Part shown: positions 7,272 to 13,193 of the stretch, piece by piece
Numbering within the stretch: position 1 is the stretch's first letter
Layout of the letters: the number at the start of each line of letters is the position of its first letter
Origin: Bacteroidales bacterium
GTDB lineage: Bacteria; Bacteroidota; Bacteroidia; Bacteroidales; P3
Direction of reading: 5' to 3'
Length of the DNA stretch: 13,193 nt
Assembly: GCA_004551865.1 (NCBI GenBank)
Contig: SFPR01000058.1
Span: 1-13,193, forward strand
The notes under the pieces: model-generated
Databases searched by the model: none
Seen by the model: the letters and a program-made list of their open reading frames with translations, nothing else
Told to the model about the DNA's origin: nothing
Made by a program: the position numbers and the translations under genes

Positions 7272-8441
7272 TCATTTGCCCCCTTTGAGCTGTTTACCAA
7301 TCTGTATTGTCAAATCAAAAAACAATATCTTACTGTTGGCATTTCGCATCACATTGCCAAGGGCTTGTTCAATCAAATTGTATATATTGCGAATATTATT
7401 CTCGTTCAAATATTTGGAAAAATTGTTCTGAAAGTTCTCGTTTTCTTTCGGAAACAGGTTTTCGCACACTTGTCTCTGGGTTTTGTGCATAAAGCATTCT
7501 CTCATCAGCTCCGAACAAGTCAAAAGGAAGATTTTTTGTTTTTCACGGCTTAGTTTTGCGAATTTTTCACTGATTGCCAAAATTTCGGAGGCTTTTTGAG
7601 CATATTGGAATGCAGCTCTGGTCCACTCGATAAAAAGGCTTACGATGTCTCTTTGCTCTTTGCCGTCATAGTTCAAAGCTCTGAGCATACTGCCGGAAGA
7701 ACTCTCGGCAACCATTTGGGCATCGGTCTGAGAAAGTCCTCTTTGGGTTGTAAGATAAGAAGCAATCGCACTGCTTTCTATCGGCAAGACCTTAACAAGC
7801 TGAACTCTTGACAAAATAGTCGGAAGAATTGCCTCGGTATTTGCCGAAACCAAAAGAAACAAAGTGCCGTCGTATGGTTCTTCGAGTATCTTCAAAATCT
7901 TGGGAGCTGCGTCATGTCTCATTCTGTCTGCACACCATATTATCATTATCTTATATGGCGATTCATAAACGGTGAGAGTAAGACTTCCGATTATCGAATT
8001 GGCATCACGGACGTTGATTTCGCCCTGCTTATTGTCGCTCTTTATGTATTCCAACCACGAATCTATGTCGATATAACCATTTTTCTCGATAACAAAGTCC
8101 CTGAACAAATCCATAAAGAGAGCAGATTCGTTGTTTTTGTCAATCTTTTTTGTGGTGGTTGTGGGAAAAACAAGGTGCAGATCGGGATGTGCGAGTTTTT
8201 GGTACTTGACACACGAGGGACACTTGCCGCAAGAATCTGCTTTCAGTTCGTCCGGCGAAGATGTATGATAGTGTTGCTTGTCAGTACAAGAGACAAACTG
8301 AGCGTATGCCCACGCAAGAGCAAACGCACCATAGCCCTCAGCTCCGGCAAAAAGCTGTGCATGAGGAACCCTATGGCTTTCAACAGCATCAATCAGAGAG
8401 TTTATCAAACGTCTTTGTCCTGCTATGTCTGCAAATCGCAT
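7272..8441 (-). CDS. holB: DNA polymerase III delta' subunit
   Basis: 389 residues from ATG 8441. The frame extends 23 codons upstream to a TTG at 8510, but MRFADIAGQRRLINSLIDAV is the normal start of the family, so the ATG is chosen. Residues 1-50 match the clamp-loader AAA+ start (RVPHAQLFAGAEGYGAFALAWAYAQ). The P-loop is degenerate, with no GKT, as expected for the non-ATPase delta' subunit. A four-cysteine zinc module is visible at C52, C71, C74, C77 (CGKCPSC). Further AAA+ motifs are IMIIWCADRMRHDAAPKILKILEEP and TLFLLVSANTEAILPTILSRV. It serves the clamp loader that places the sliding clamp on DNA. It is the first gene of the minus-strand operon and divergent from tsaD. Confidence 0.9.
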   Translation of the reverse strand: MRFADIAGQRRLINSLIDAVESHRVPHAQLFAGAEGYGAFALAWAYAQFVSCTDKQHYHTSSPDELKADSCGKCPSCVKYQKLAHPDLHLVFPTTTTKKIDKNNESALFMDLFRDFVIEKNGYIDIDSWLEYIKSDNKQGEINVRDANSIIGSLTLTVYESPYKIMIIWCADRMRHDAAPKILKILEEPYDGTLFLLVSANTEAILPTILSRVQLVKVLPIESSAIASYLTTQRGLSQTDAQMVAESSSGSMLRALNYDGKEQRDIVSLFIEWTRAAFQYAQKASEILAISEKFAKLSREKQKIFLLTCSELMRECFMHKTQRQVCENLFPKENENFQNNFSKYLNENNIRNIYNLIEQALGNVMRNANSKILFFDLTIQIGKQLKGGK

Positions 8442-8497
8442 AACCAATTCATTTGTTATTTGAAGACCAATCGGAAAATTTTCTCCATAGTCGTTTG

Positions 8498-8505
8498 CAA
8501 AAATA
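8498..8505 (-). promoter_or_regulatory. Possible -7 element for the holB operon
   Basis: On the minus strand, 8505-8498 reads TATTTTTG, a match to TAnnTTTG, 57 bases before the holB start. No well-spaced TTTG -33 element is visible (the nearest is only 12 bases away), so this is a weak call. Confidence 0.35.
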
Positions 8506-8579
8506 GTCAATTTCTTGCAAAAGCGATGTATTTAAGGCGTTTTTTCTTTTGGCAAGCTGTCTCTGTGAGGTCTTTTTCC

Positions 8580-8587
8580 TAACTTTG
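8580..8587 (+). promoter_or_regulatory. Likely -7 element for tsaD-aroK
   Basis: TAACTTTG (8580-8587) matches the Bacteroidota -7 pattern TAnnTTTG and lies 27 bases before the tsaD start. A TTTG at 8548-8551 is 28 bases upstream, farther than the usual 19-21, so the -33 element is unclear. Confidence 0.5.
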
Positions 8588-8614
8588 CACGCCGAACAAA
8601 AAAAACAAATCAAC

Positions 8615-9616
8615 ATGTATATCCTTGCAATAGAATCTTCGTGCGACGACACCTCTTGTGCAGTTATGGACGGCAATTTCAGAGTACTCTCCAACGTAAC
8701 TGCTTCACAAAAAGTACATTCAGAATATGGAGGCGTTGTTCCCGAACTTGCATCGAGAGCTCATCAGAGCAACATAATACCCGTTGTCGATAAAGCACTC
8801 AAAGACTCAGGAATAAGAAAGGAAGACTTGGAAGCCGTGGCATTCACCCGAGGACCGGGATTGCTTGGTTCTCTGCTTGTGGGAGTAAGTTTTGCGAAGA
8901 GTTTTGCAGCCGCTTTGAATATCAAGATGATTGAAGTGAACCATTTGGAAGCTCATGTGCTGGCTCACTTTATCAAAGACACACCCGAAAGCAAAGTTCC
9001 CGACTTCCCGATGTTGTGTTTGTTGGTTTCGGGAGGCAACACACAGATTATCCGTCTCGATTCTCCAAGGAAAATGGAGATTATCGGCAAGACGATTGAC
9101 GATGCGGCAGGCGAAACAATAGACAAAGCAGCAAAAATACTCTCTCTTCCCTACCCGGGAGGACCGCATATCGACCGACTTGCAAAGCAAGGCAAACCCA
9201 CATTGAAGTTTTCCCAAAGCCATATCCCCGATCTTGATTACAGTTTCTCGGGATTGAAAACAAGTATTCTCTATACACTCAGAGACAAGCTGAAAGAAAA
9301 TCCGAAGTATATAGAGGAAAACTTGTGTGACATAGCCTGCTCGGTTCAAAAAGCCGTTGTGGATAGTCTGCTTTTCAAGTTTGAGAAAGCAATAAAGGCA
9401 ACAGGAATAAAGAATATAGCCATTGCAGGCGGCGTTTCTGCCAATTCTGCCCTCAGAGAAGGGATTACCAACTTGGGAACAAAGTATGGCTGCGAGGTCT
9501 TCATACCCAAATTCTCCTACACAACAGACAATGCAGCCATGGTTGCAGCCGGCGGCTTGTTTAAGTACATTGACGGAGAATTTGCAGACCTTTCACTCAC
9601 CGCATACGCAAGATAG
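8615..9616 (+). CDS. tsaD: tRNA N6-adenosine threonylcarbamoyltransferase TsaD
   Basis: 333 residues from ATG 8615. An upstream TTG (8549) in the same frame would add 22 residues not typical of the family and would overlap the -7 element. TsaD transfers the threonylcarbamoyl group to A37 of tRNAs that read ANN codons, acting with TsaB, TsaE and TsaC. Visible family motifs are AIESSCDDTS (5-14), EYGGVVPELASRAH, NHLEAHVLAH with metal-binding His110 and His114, LLVSGGNTQI, GGPHIDRLA (182-190), DYSFSGLKT, AGGVSANSALRE (271-282) and TDNAAM with Asp305. The length and all motifs are normal for a functional ASKHA-fold enzyme. It is followed after 8 bases by aroK. Confidence 0.95.
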   Translation: MYILAIESSCDDTSCAVMDGNFRVLSNVTASQKVHSEYGGVVPELASRAHQSNIIPVVDKALKDSGIRKEDLEAVAFTRGPGLLGSLLVGVSFAKSFAAALNIKMIEVNHLEAHVLAHFIKDTPESKVPDFPMLCLLVSGGNTQIIRLDSPRKMEIIGKTIDDAAGETIDKAAKILSLPYPGGPHIDRLAKQGKPTLKFSQSHIPDLDYSFSGLKTSILYTLRDKLKENPKYIEENLCDIACSVQKAVVDSLLFKFEKAIKATGIKNIAIAGGVSANSALREGITNLGTKYGCEVFIPKFSYTTDNAAMVAAGGLFKYIDGEFADLSLTAYAR

Positions 9617-9624
9617 GCTGCACC

Positions 9625-10119
9625 ATGAAGATATTTTTGGTAGGATATATGCTCTGTGGGAAAAGCACCATAGGCAGGAAGCTCGCAAAAAAACTCGGAT
9701 ATGACTTTTCGGACACAGACAAAATGATAGAAAACAAATACCATTTGAGCGTTGAAAAGATTTTTGAACAATATGGCGAGCAGACGTTCAGACTATTGGA
9801 AAAAGAGATTTTGAAAGAAATCAAATCGCTCGACAATATAGTGATTGCAACCGGAGGAGGTCTGCCCTGCTTTGGCAACAATATGAACGCACTCAAACAA
9901 ATGGGCAGAACAATCTACCTGAAAATGAGTCCCAAATCAATAATTGCAAGACACAAAATATCAAAACGTCCCCGTCCCCTGCTCAAAGGCAAAGACGATG
10001 AACAATTACTTGATTTTGTAATCAAGAGCTTAGAAGAAAGAGAGTTCTTTTACCAACAAGCCGACATAACAATCAGAAGCGAAAGCATAGATATTGCAGA
10101 AATCATCGCAAAGATTTGA
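9625..10119 (+). CDS. aroK: Shikimate kinase
   Basis: 164 residues from ATG 9625. The enzyme phosphorylates shikimate at the 3-hydroxyl using ATP, in the aromatic amino acid pathway. Walker A is GYMLCGKST (7-15), with Cys where Ser or Ala is more usual. Asp30/Asp32 form the SDTD motif, Arg56 is in TFRLLEKE, GGG lies at 77-79, and the lid arginines are in KRPRPLL (114-120). The length is typical of a stand-alone kinase. It is closely spaced behind tsaD and probably co-transcribed. The end of the gene (10115-10119) overlaps the -33 element of the pyrG promoter. Confidence 0.9.
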   Translation: MKIFLVGYMLCGKSTIGRKLAKKLGYDFSDTDKMIENKYHLSVEKIFEQYGEQTFRLLEKEILKEIKSLDNIVIATGGGLPCFGNNMNALKQMGRTIYLKMSPKSIIARHKISKRPRPLLKGKDDEQLLDFVIKSLEEREFFYQQADITIRSESIDIAEIIAKI

Positions 10120-10145
10120 CCATACCATTTTTTTAATTAACTTTG
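10115..10145 (+). promoter_or_regulatory. Bacteroidota-type promoter for pyrG
   Basis: TTTG (10115-10118) and TAACTTTG (10138-10145) are separated by exactly 19 bases, matching TTTG-N19/21-TAnnTTTG. The -7 element ends 40 bases before the pyrG ATG. The -33 element uses the last bases of aroK. An AAGGAAG stretch at 10176-10182 may be a ribosome binding site. Confidence 0.7.
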
Positions 10146-10185
10146 CAAATCGTAAAACGGTGATAAATCACAGAAAGGAAGACTT

Positions 10186-11796
10186 ATGATAAACACAAAG
10201 TATATTTTCGTAACGGGAGGAGTAACCTCATCTTTGGGAAAAGGAATTATCTCTTCATCTTTGGCAGTGCTTCTCAAATCAAGAGGCTATTCGGTTACTA
10301 TTCAAAAGTTAGATCCCTACATAAACATAGACCCGGGAACTCTCAACCCATACGAACACGGCGAATGTTACGTTACCGAAGACGGAGCCGAAACCGACCT
10401 CGACTTGGGACACTACGAAAGGTTCACAAACGTAAGAACCTCACAAGCAAACAACGTTACAACAGGCAGGATTTACCAAACGGTAATTGAAAAAGAAAGA
10501 AAAGGCGACTACCTTGGCGGAACGGTACAAGTTATCCCCCACATAACAGACGAAATCAAACGTCGCATCAAACTGCTCAGCCAACAAGGCAAATACGACT
10601 TTGTAATCACCGAAATCGGAGGCACGGTTGGCGACATAGAATCCCTTCCTTTCTTAGAAAGCATAAGACAGCTCAAATGGGAAATGGAAAACAACGCAAT
10701 AGTCGTTCACCTTACCTATGTGCCATACCTTGCCGCAGCAGGCGAATTAAAAACCAAGCCGACACAACACTCTGTCAAAGACCTCTTGCAACAAGGCGTT
10801 CAACCCGATATTATCGTTTGCAGAACAGAACACACACTTACCGAAAGCGTAAGAGACAAAATCTCACTTTTCTGCAACATTGACAGAGCATCTGTAATAG
10901 AATCGATTGATGCACCAACAATATACGAAGTACCATTCAATATGCTCAAAGAGGGACTTGACATTCAAGTATTGAAAAAACTCGGAATAAGTGCAAAAGG
11001 CGAACCCGACTTAGAGAAATGGAAATCCTTCCTCTACAAACTAAAAAATCCGCTTACCGAAGTAAACATCGGCTTGGTAGGAAAGTACGTCGAGTTAAAA
11101 GATGCTTACAAATCCATATCCGAAGCCTTCATTCACGCAGGTGCAGCCACCCAATGCAAAGTCAAACTCAAATGGATACACTCAGAAAAGATTGAAGACA
11201 ATCCCGGAATGATTGAAGAAGAGCTGAAAGGATTGAACGGCATACTTGTAGCACCCGGATTTGGAACACGAGGCATTGAGGGCAAAATCATGGCAGTCCG
11301 ATATGCACGAGAAAACAACATTCCTTTCCTCGGAATTTGCTTGGGAATGCAGTGTGCAGTGATTGAATTTGCCAGAAACGTGCTTGGATACAAAGATGCA
11401 CACTCTGTGGAAATGATGGCATCGACAAAGCACCCCGTAATCGACATGATGGAAGAACAAAAACACCTCACCAACATGGGAGGCACAATGAGATTGGGAG
11501 CATATCCTTGCAAACTCAAAGCAGGAACAAAAATCATGGAAGCATATCAAAAAGAACTGATAAGCGAACGCCACCGCCACAGATATGAGTTCAACAATGC
11601 CTACTTGGAAGAGTTTGAAAAAGCAGGCATGATTGCAACCGGAGTAAATCCCGACACCAACTTGGTCGAAGTGGTCGAAATACCTTCCCACCCATACTTT
11701 GTGGGCGTTCAATACCACCCCGAATATCGTTCCACGGTCGAAGAACCAAGTCCGCTATTCGTCTCATTTGTAGAAGCAGCAAACAAAAAATTGTAA
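10186..11796 (+). CDS. pyrG: CTP synthase
   Basis: 536 residues, normal length. It makes CTP from UTP, ATP and glutamine. The N-terminal synthetase domain shows the P-loop region GGVTSSLGKGIISSS (11-25), DPYINIDPGTLNPYEHGE and ITEIGGTVGDIES (141-153). The C-terminal class I glutamine amidotransferase domain shows NIGLVGKYVELKDAY (294-308), APGFGTRG (356-363), the nucleophile Cys385 in GICLGMQ, and His511/Glu513 in QYHPEYRS. All catalytic residues are present. It has its own promoter and ends at a strong terminator, so it appears to be transcribed alone as well as by read-through from tsaD-aroK. Confidence 0.96.
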   Translation: MINTKYIFVTGGVTSSLGKGIISSSLAVLLKSRGYSVTIQKLDPYINIDPGTLNPYEHGECYVTEDGAETDLDLGHYERFTNVRTSQANNVTTGRIYQTVIEKERKGDYLGGTVQVIPHITDEIKRRIKLLSQQGKYDFVITEIGGTVGDIESLPFLESIRQLKWEMENNAIVVHLTYVPYLAAAGELKTKPTQHSVKDLLQQGVQPDIIVCRTEHTLTESVRDKISLFCNIDRASVIESIDAPTIYEVPFNMLKEGLDIQVLKKLGISAKGEPDLEKWKSFLYKLKNPLTEVNIGLVGKYVELKDAYKSISEAFIHAGAATQCKVKLKWIHSEKIEDNPGMIEEELKGLNGILVAPGFGTRGIEGKIMAVRYARENNIPFLGICLGMQCAVIEFARNVLGYKDAHSVEMMASTKHPVIDMMEEQKHLTNMGGTMRLGAYPCKLKAGTKIMEAYQKELISERHRHRYEFNNAYLEEFEKAGMIATGVNPDTNLVEVVEIPSHPYFVGVQYHPEYRSTVEEPSPLFVSFVEAANKKL

Positions 11797-11824
11797 TATT
11801 CATATCATTTTGGTTCAAAAAGTT

Positions 11825-11865
11825 GAGGCTGTCTGACAATCAATCATCAGGCAGCCTCTTTTTTT
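11825..11865 (+). terminator. Rho-independent terminator of pyrG
   Basis: The arm GAGGCTGTCTGA (11825-11836) pairs with TCAGGCAGCCTC (11847-11858), 12 pairs with one G-T, around a 10-base loop. A run of T follows (11859-11865). It begins 28 bases after the pyrG stop codon. Confidence 0.9.
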
Positions 11866-11971
11866 AACTTATTGGGTTTTGGTTTCAGATGCTTAGGACT
11901 ATGGCAAATACAAGTTCATTAAGAAACTATTGAGTGAAAAGCAGCGGTAACAATTCCGTAATTTTCGGGCG

Positions 11972-12063
11972 GTAATGACATTGTTTTGTTTCGATTTACC
12001 CTCGGGCTGAATAGCTTGGAGCGTAATGACATTGTTTTGTTTCACTTTTACTCTCGGGCTGAA
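11972..12063. repeat. Two direct copies of a ~40-base repeat
   Basis: Copy 1 (11972-12011) and copy 2 (12023-12063) both begin GTAATGACATTGTTTTG and end CTCGGGCTGAA. The middle differs slightly (CGATTTACC against CACTTTTACT). The period is 51-52 bases. A shorter, decayed relative may precede them at about 11943-11969. Confidence 0.85.
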
Positions 12064-12219
12064 AGCCCAAAAGCACTTAGCTCGGGGGCAGAGCGTCAGC
12101 GTCGCCCCGAGTTAATCGCGTCAAATCATTTTCGCCCTGCAAGGGCGAAACGTCGGTCGATTGATTTACCCCCAACGTGTCGCTTAGGTCGTAGGGCTGT
12201 CGGCTCCGCTCGACAGCCC
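12056..12219. repeat. Cluster of four GC-rich palindromes (REP-like)
   Basis: In order: GGGCT-GAA-AGCCC (12056-12068); CTCGGGG (12081-12087) with CCCCGAG (12105-12111); TTTCGCCCT-GCA-AGGGCGAAA (12130-12150, 9 perfect pairs with a 3-base loop); and GGGCTGTCG (12194-12202) with CGACAGCCC (12211-12219, 9 pairs with an 8-base loop). Dense short palindromes of this kind between genes resemble REP/BIME elements. That they recur in the genome is inferred, not seen. Confidence 0.6.
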
Positions 12220-12265
12220 CTCTCCCTTCGCTCTCTCCCTTTCTGAGCTTAAAAACGTTGGCGGA

Positions 12266-12279
12266 TTACCTTATGGTAA
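12266..12279. other. Small hairpin next to the FGE-fold gene's stop codon
   Basis: TTACC (12266-12270) pairs with GGTAA (12275-12279) around a 4-base loop. On the minus strand it begins two bases after the stop codon of the FGE-fold gene. With only 5 pairs it is a weak structure. It is noted because DGR target genes can carry a hairpin just beyond the variable repeat. Confidence 0.4.
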
Positions 12280-12281
12280 AC

Positions 12282-12400
12282 TCAGAGGGCGAGACGGAGA
12301 CCGGTGAAGTAGCTACGGTAAACGGGAGTGTTGCGGTAGCGAAGGGATACGCGCACGCTCCTATCGTCGTCGTACCAGCTGCCACCACGAATAACGCAGT
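12282..12400 (-). other. Candidate DGR variable region at the 3' end of the FGE-fold gene
   Basis: From GGSW to the stop, many codons have the form NNC or NNT with Tyr, Asp, Ser, Arg, Asn or Phe (TAC GAC GAC, CGC TAC CGC AAC, TAC CGT AGC TAC TTC). They sit between constant residues (GGSW, the segment before T-P, GLRLAL). This is what adenine-directed mutagenesis of AAC-rich template codons would give, and it occupies the usual place of the variable repeat in C-type-lectin DGR targets. No template repeat or reverse transcriptase is in the window, so this is inference from pattern only. Confidence 0.45.
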
Positions 12401-13193
12401 ACACACCCTTCGATGGTCCGGTTGGATTGGTCTGAGAATAACTCTGATAGCCTCCATACCAATCGTTGCACCACTCCCATACGTTGCCACTCATGTCATA
12501 CAAGCCAAGTTCGTTGGCCTTCTTGGTCTTGACAGGGTGGGTTCCACTATTACCATCGTACCACGCTACTTCGTAGGCATTGTTGCTGCCGCTGTACCTA
12601 TATCCTCTACTATACTTGCCTCCTCTTGCTGCATACTCCCATTCGGCTTCGGTCGGAAGTCGAAATTTCTTTCCAGTCAGGCTGTTCAACTTCTCTATAA
12701 ACTCTTGGCAGTCGTACCAACTTACTCTCTCCACAGGTCGCTGATCGTCGCCTATGAACCGAGAAGGATAGCTGCCCATGACTGCCTCCCACAGCTCTTG
12801 CGTTACTTCGGTCTCTCCTATATAATAGTCCGAGAGGGTAACGCTGTGAACCGGTTTCTCGTCATCGTATCTGCCTTGCTCCGAAGTAGCTCCCATGCTG
12901 AACGTGCCACCCTCTACCTTTATCATCTTAAACTCTACGCCTTTGACAATAAAGGTTTGCTTGGCCATGATGTATTCATATGATTTTCTGGCACTCTCCT
13001 TAATATGTTCCGTAAGTGAGTAAGCTTGCTTGCTTATTAGCTCTGATATATTCAGATGATTTTCTGACATTACTTGCTCTGCCGTTCTCTGCAGTGGTCT
13101 GCCGCATCTCGGGCAGAACTTGGCTCTCATCGGCAGGATTGCCTTGCCATAGTCCGCACAATCTTCCCACGGACACGCTTTTAATAATTCCTT
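12282..13193 (-). CDS. Zinc-ribbon plus FGE-sulfatase-fold protein, possible DGR variable protein (5' end outside window)
   Basis: An ATG at 13130 would give 282 residues, but the frame continues without a stop to the window edge. The upstream 21 codons (KELLKACPWEDCADYGKAILP) supply two more cysteines, making CPWEDC...CPRCGRPL, a likely four-cysteine zinc ribbon. The true start is therefore probably outside the window. After a helical linker, about residues 65-282 from that ATG form an FGE-sulfatase (SUMF1-like, C-type-lectin-related) domain: GGTFSMGATSEQGRYDDEKPVHSVTL, YIGETEVTQELWEAVMG, RPVERVSWYDCQEFIEKLN, RLPTEAEWEYAARGG, LYDMSGNVWEWCNDWYGG, and the ending GGSWYDDDRSVRVSLRYRNT to GLRLAL. 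The catalytic cysteine pair of true formylglycine-generating enzymes is absent from the C-terminal segment, so a binding role is more likely than catalysis. The C-terminal ~35 residues resemble a DGR variable region. Base composition is richer in G and C than in the neighbouring genes. Confidence 0.83.
   Translation of the reverse strand, partial: KELLKACPWEDCADYGKAILPMRAKFCPRCGRPLQRTAEQVMSENHLNISELISKQAYSLTEHIKESARKSYEYIMAKQTFIVKGVEFKMIKVEGGTFSMGATSEQGRYDDEKPVHSVTLSDYYIGETEVTQELWEAVMGSYPSRFIGDDQRPVERVSWYDCQEFIEKLNSLTGKKFRLPTEAEWEYAARGGKYSRGYRYSGSNNAYEVAWYDGNSGTHPVKTKKANELGLYDMSGNVWEWCNDWYGGYQSYSQTNPTGPSKGVYCVIRGGSWYDDDRSVRVSLRYRNTPVYRSYFTGLRLAL

Larger units (their letters stand above)
11866..12281. 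other. Gene-free accessory segment with repeats and palindromes
   Basis: No credible gene is seen. The first ~100 bases (11866-11970) are AT-rich and unremarkable, apart from a GCGGTAA at 11944-11950 that recurs at 11969-11975. Bases 11972-12063 hold a direct repeat. Bases 12056-12219 hold four short GC-rich palindromes. Bases 12221-12245 are a C/T-rich run. Bases 12266-12279 hold a small hairpin just past the end of the neighbouring minus-strand gene. An 86-codon open frame at 11986-12246 runs through these repeats and is not believed. Confidence 0.7.

Noticed and set aside
7914..8582. 222-codon plus-strand open frame opposite holB
   Set aside because: It is antisense to the conserved delta' coding region and crosses the divergent promoter region; no recognisable protein features.
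12056..12219. CRISPR array
   Set aside because: The palindromes differ from one another and there are no regular identical repeats separated by unique spacers; the direct repeat has only two copies.
11986..12246. 86-codon plus-strand open frame between pyrG and the FGE-fold gene
   Set aside because: It runs through the direct repeat and all four palindromes, is rich in Arg and Ser, has no recognisable domain, and appears to be open by chance in GC-rich repeat DNA.
12258..12983. 241-codon plus-strand open frame opposite the FGE-fold gene
   Set aside because: The minus strand has a clear FGE-sulfatase domain with all family motifs; the plus frame has no family features and is a shadow.
12282..13130. 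True formylglycine-generating enzyme for sulfatase maturation
   Set aside because: The active-site cysteine pair expected after GGSW is missing, and no sulfatase gene is nearby.

Overview
The window looks like chromosomal DNA of a Bacteroidota bacterium, most likely order Bacteroidales. Four things support this. The left edge carries the end of a type IX secretion (T9SS) C-terminal sorting domain. A gliding-motility-type lipoprotein, GldH, lies in the order holB-ricT-gldH-PBP1A, which I recall from this phylum. Two promoters fit the Bacteroidota pattern TTTG-N19/21-TAnnTTTG. Shine-Dalgarno sequences are weak or absent. All taxonomic and family calls come from reading the sequence; no database was searched.

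Layout, left to right. Positions 1-111 hold the tail of a plus-strand T9SS cargo protein, followed by a strong hairpin terminator (151-186). Positions 265-3080 hold a minus-strand two-gene operon: a TerB plus J-domain protein followed by a membrane-anchored VWA protein, with its own promoter (3109-3141). Positions 3214-8441 hold a minus-strand operon: DNA polymerase III delta' subunit, a RicT/PSP1 protein, GldH, and a class A penicillin-binding protein whose reading frame is broken near 4580-4608. A divergent control region (8442-8614) separates this from plus-strand tsaD and aroK, which are 8 bases apart. pyrG (10186-11796) follows, with its own promoter and a strong terminator. This block is ordinary housekeeping sequence: replication, envelope, tRNA modification, shikimate and CTP synthesis.

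After the pyrG terminator the character changes. Positions 11866-12281 contain no credible gene. They hold a 40-base direct repeat and at least four short GC-rich palindromes resembling a REP-type intergenic repeat cluster. The window ends inside a minus-strand gene (12282 to beyond 13193) for a zinc-ribbon plus FGE-sulfatase-fold (C-type-lectin-like) protein. Its last ~35 residues (GGSW to GLRLAL) look like the variable region of a diversity-generating retroelement (DGR) target: polar and aromatic residues at many positions inside a conserved frame, no catalytic cysteines, and a small hairpin just after the stop codon. No reverse transcriptase or template repeat lies in the window, so this is a candidate remote or out-of-window DGR target, not a demonstrated one.

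The points most worth a second look are the possible DGR target, the frame break in the PBP1A gene, the palindrome cluster, and the pairing of TerB/J-domain and VWA proteins.
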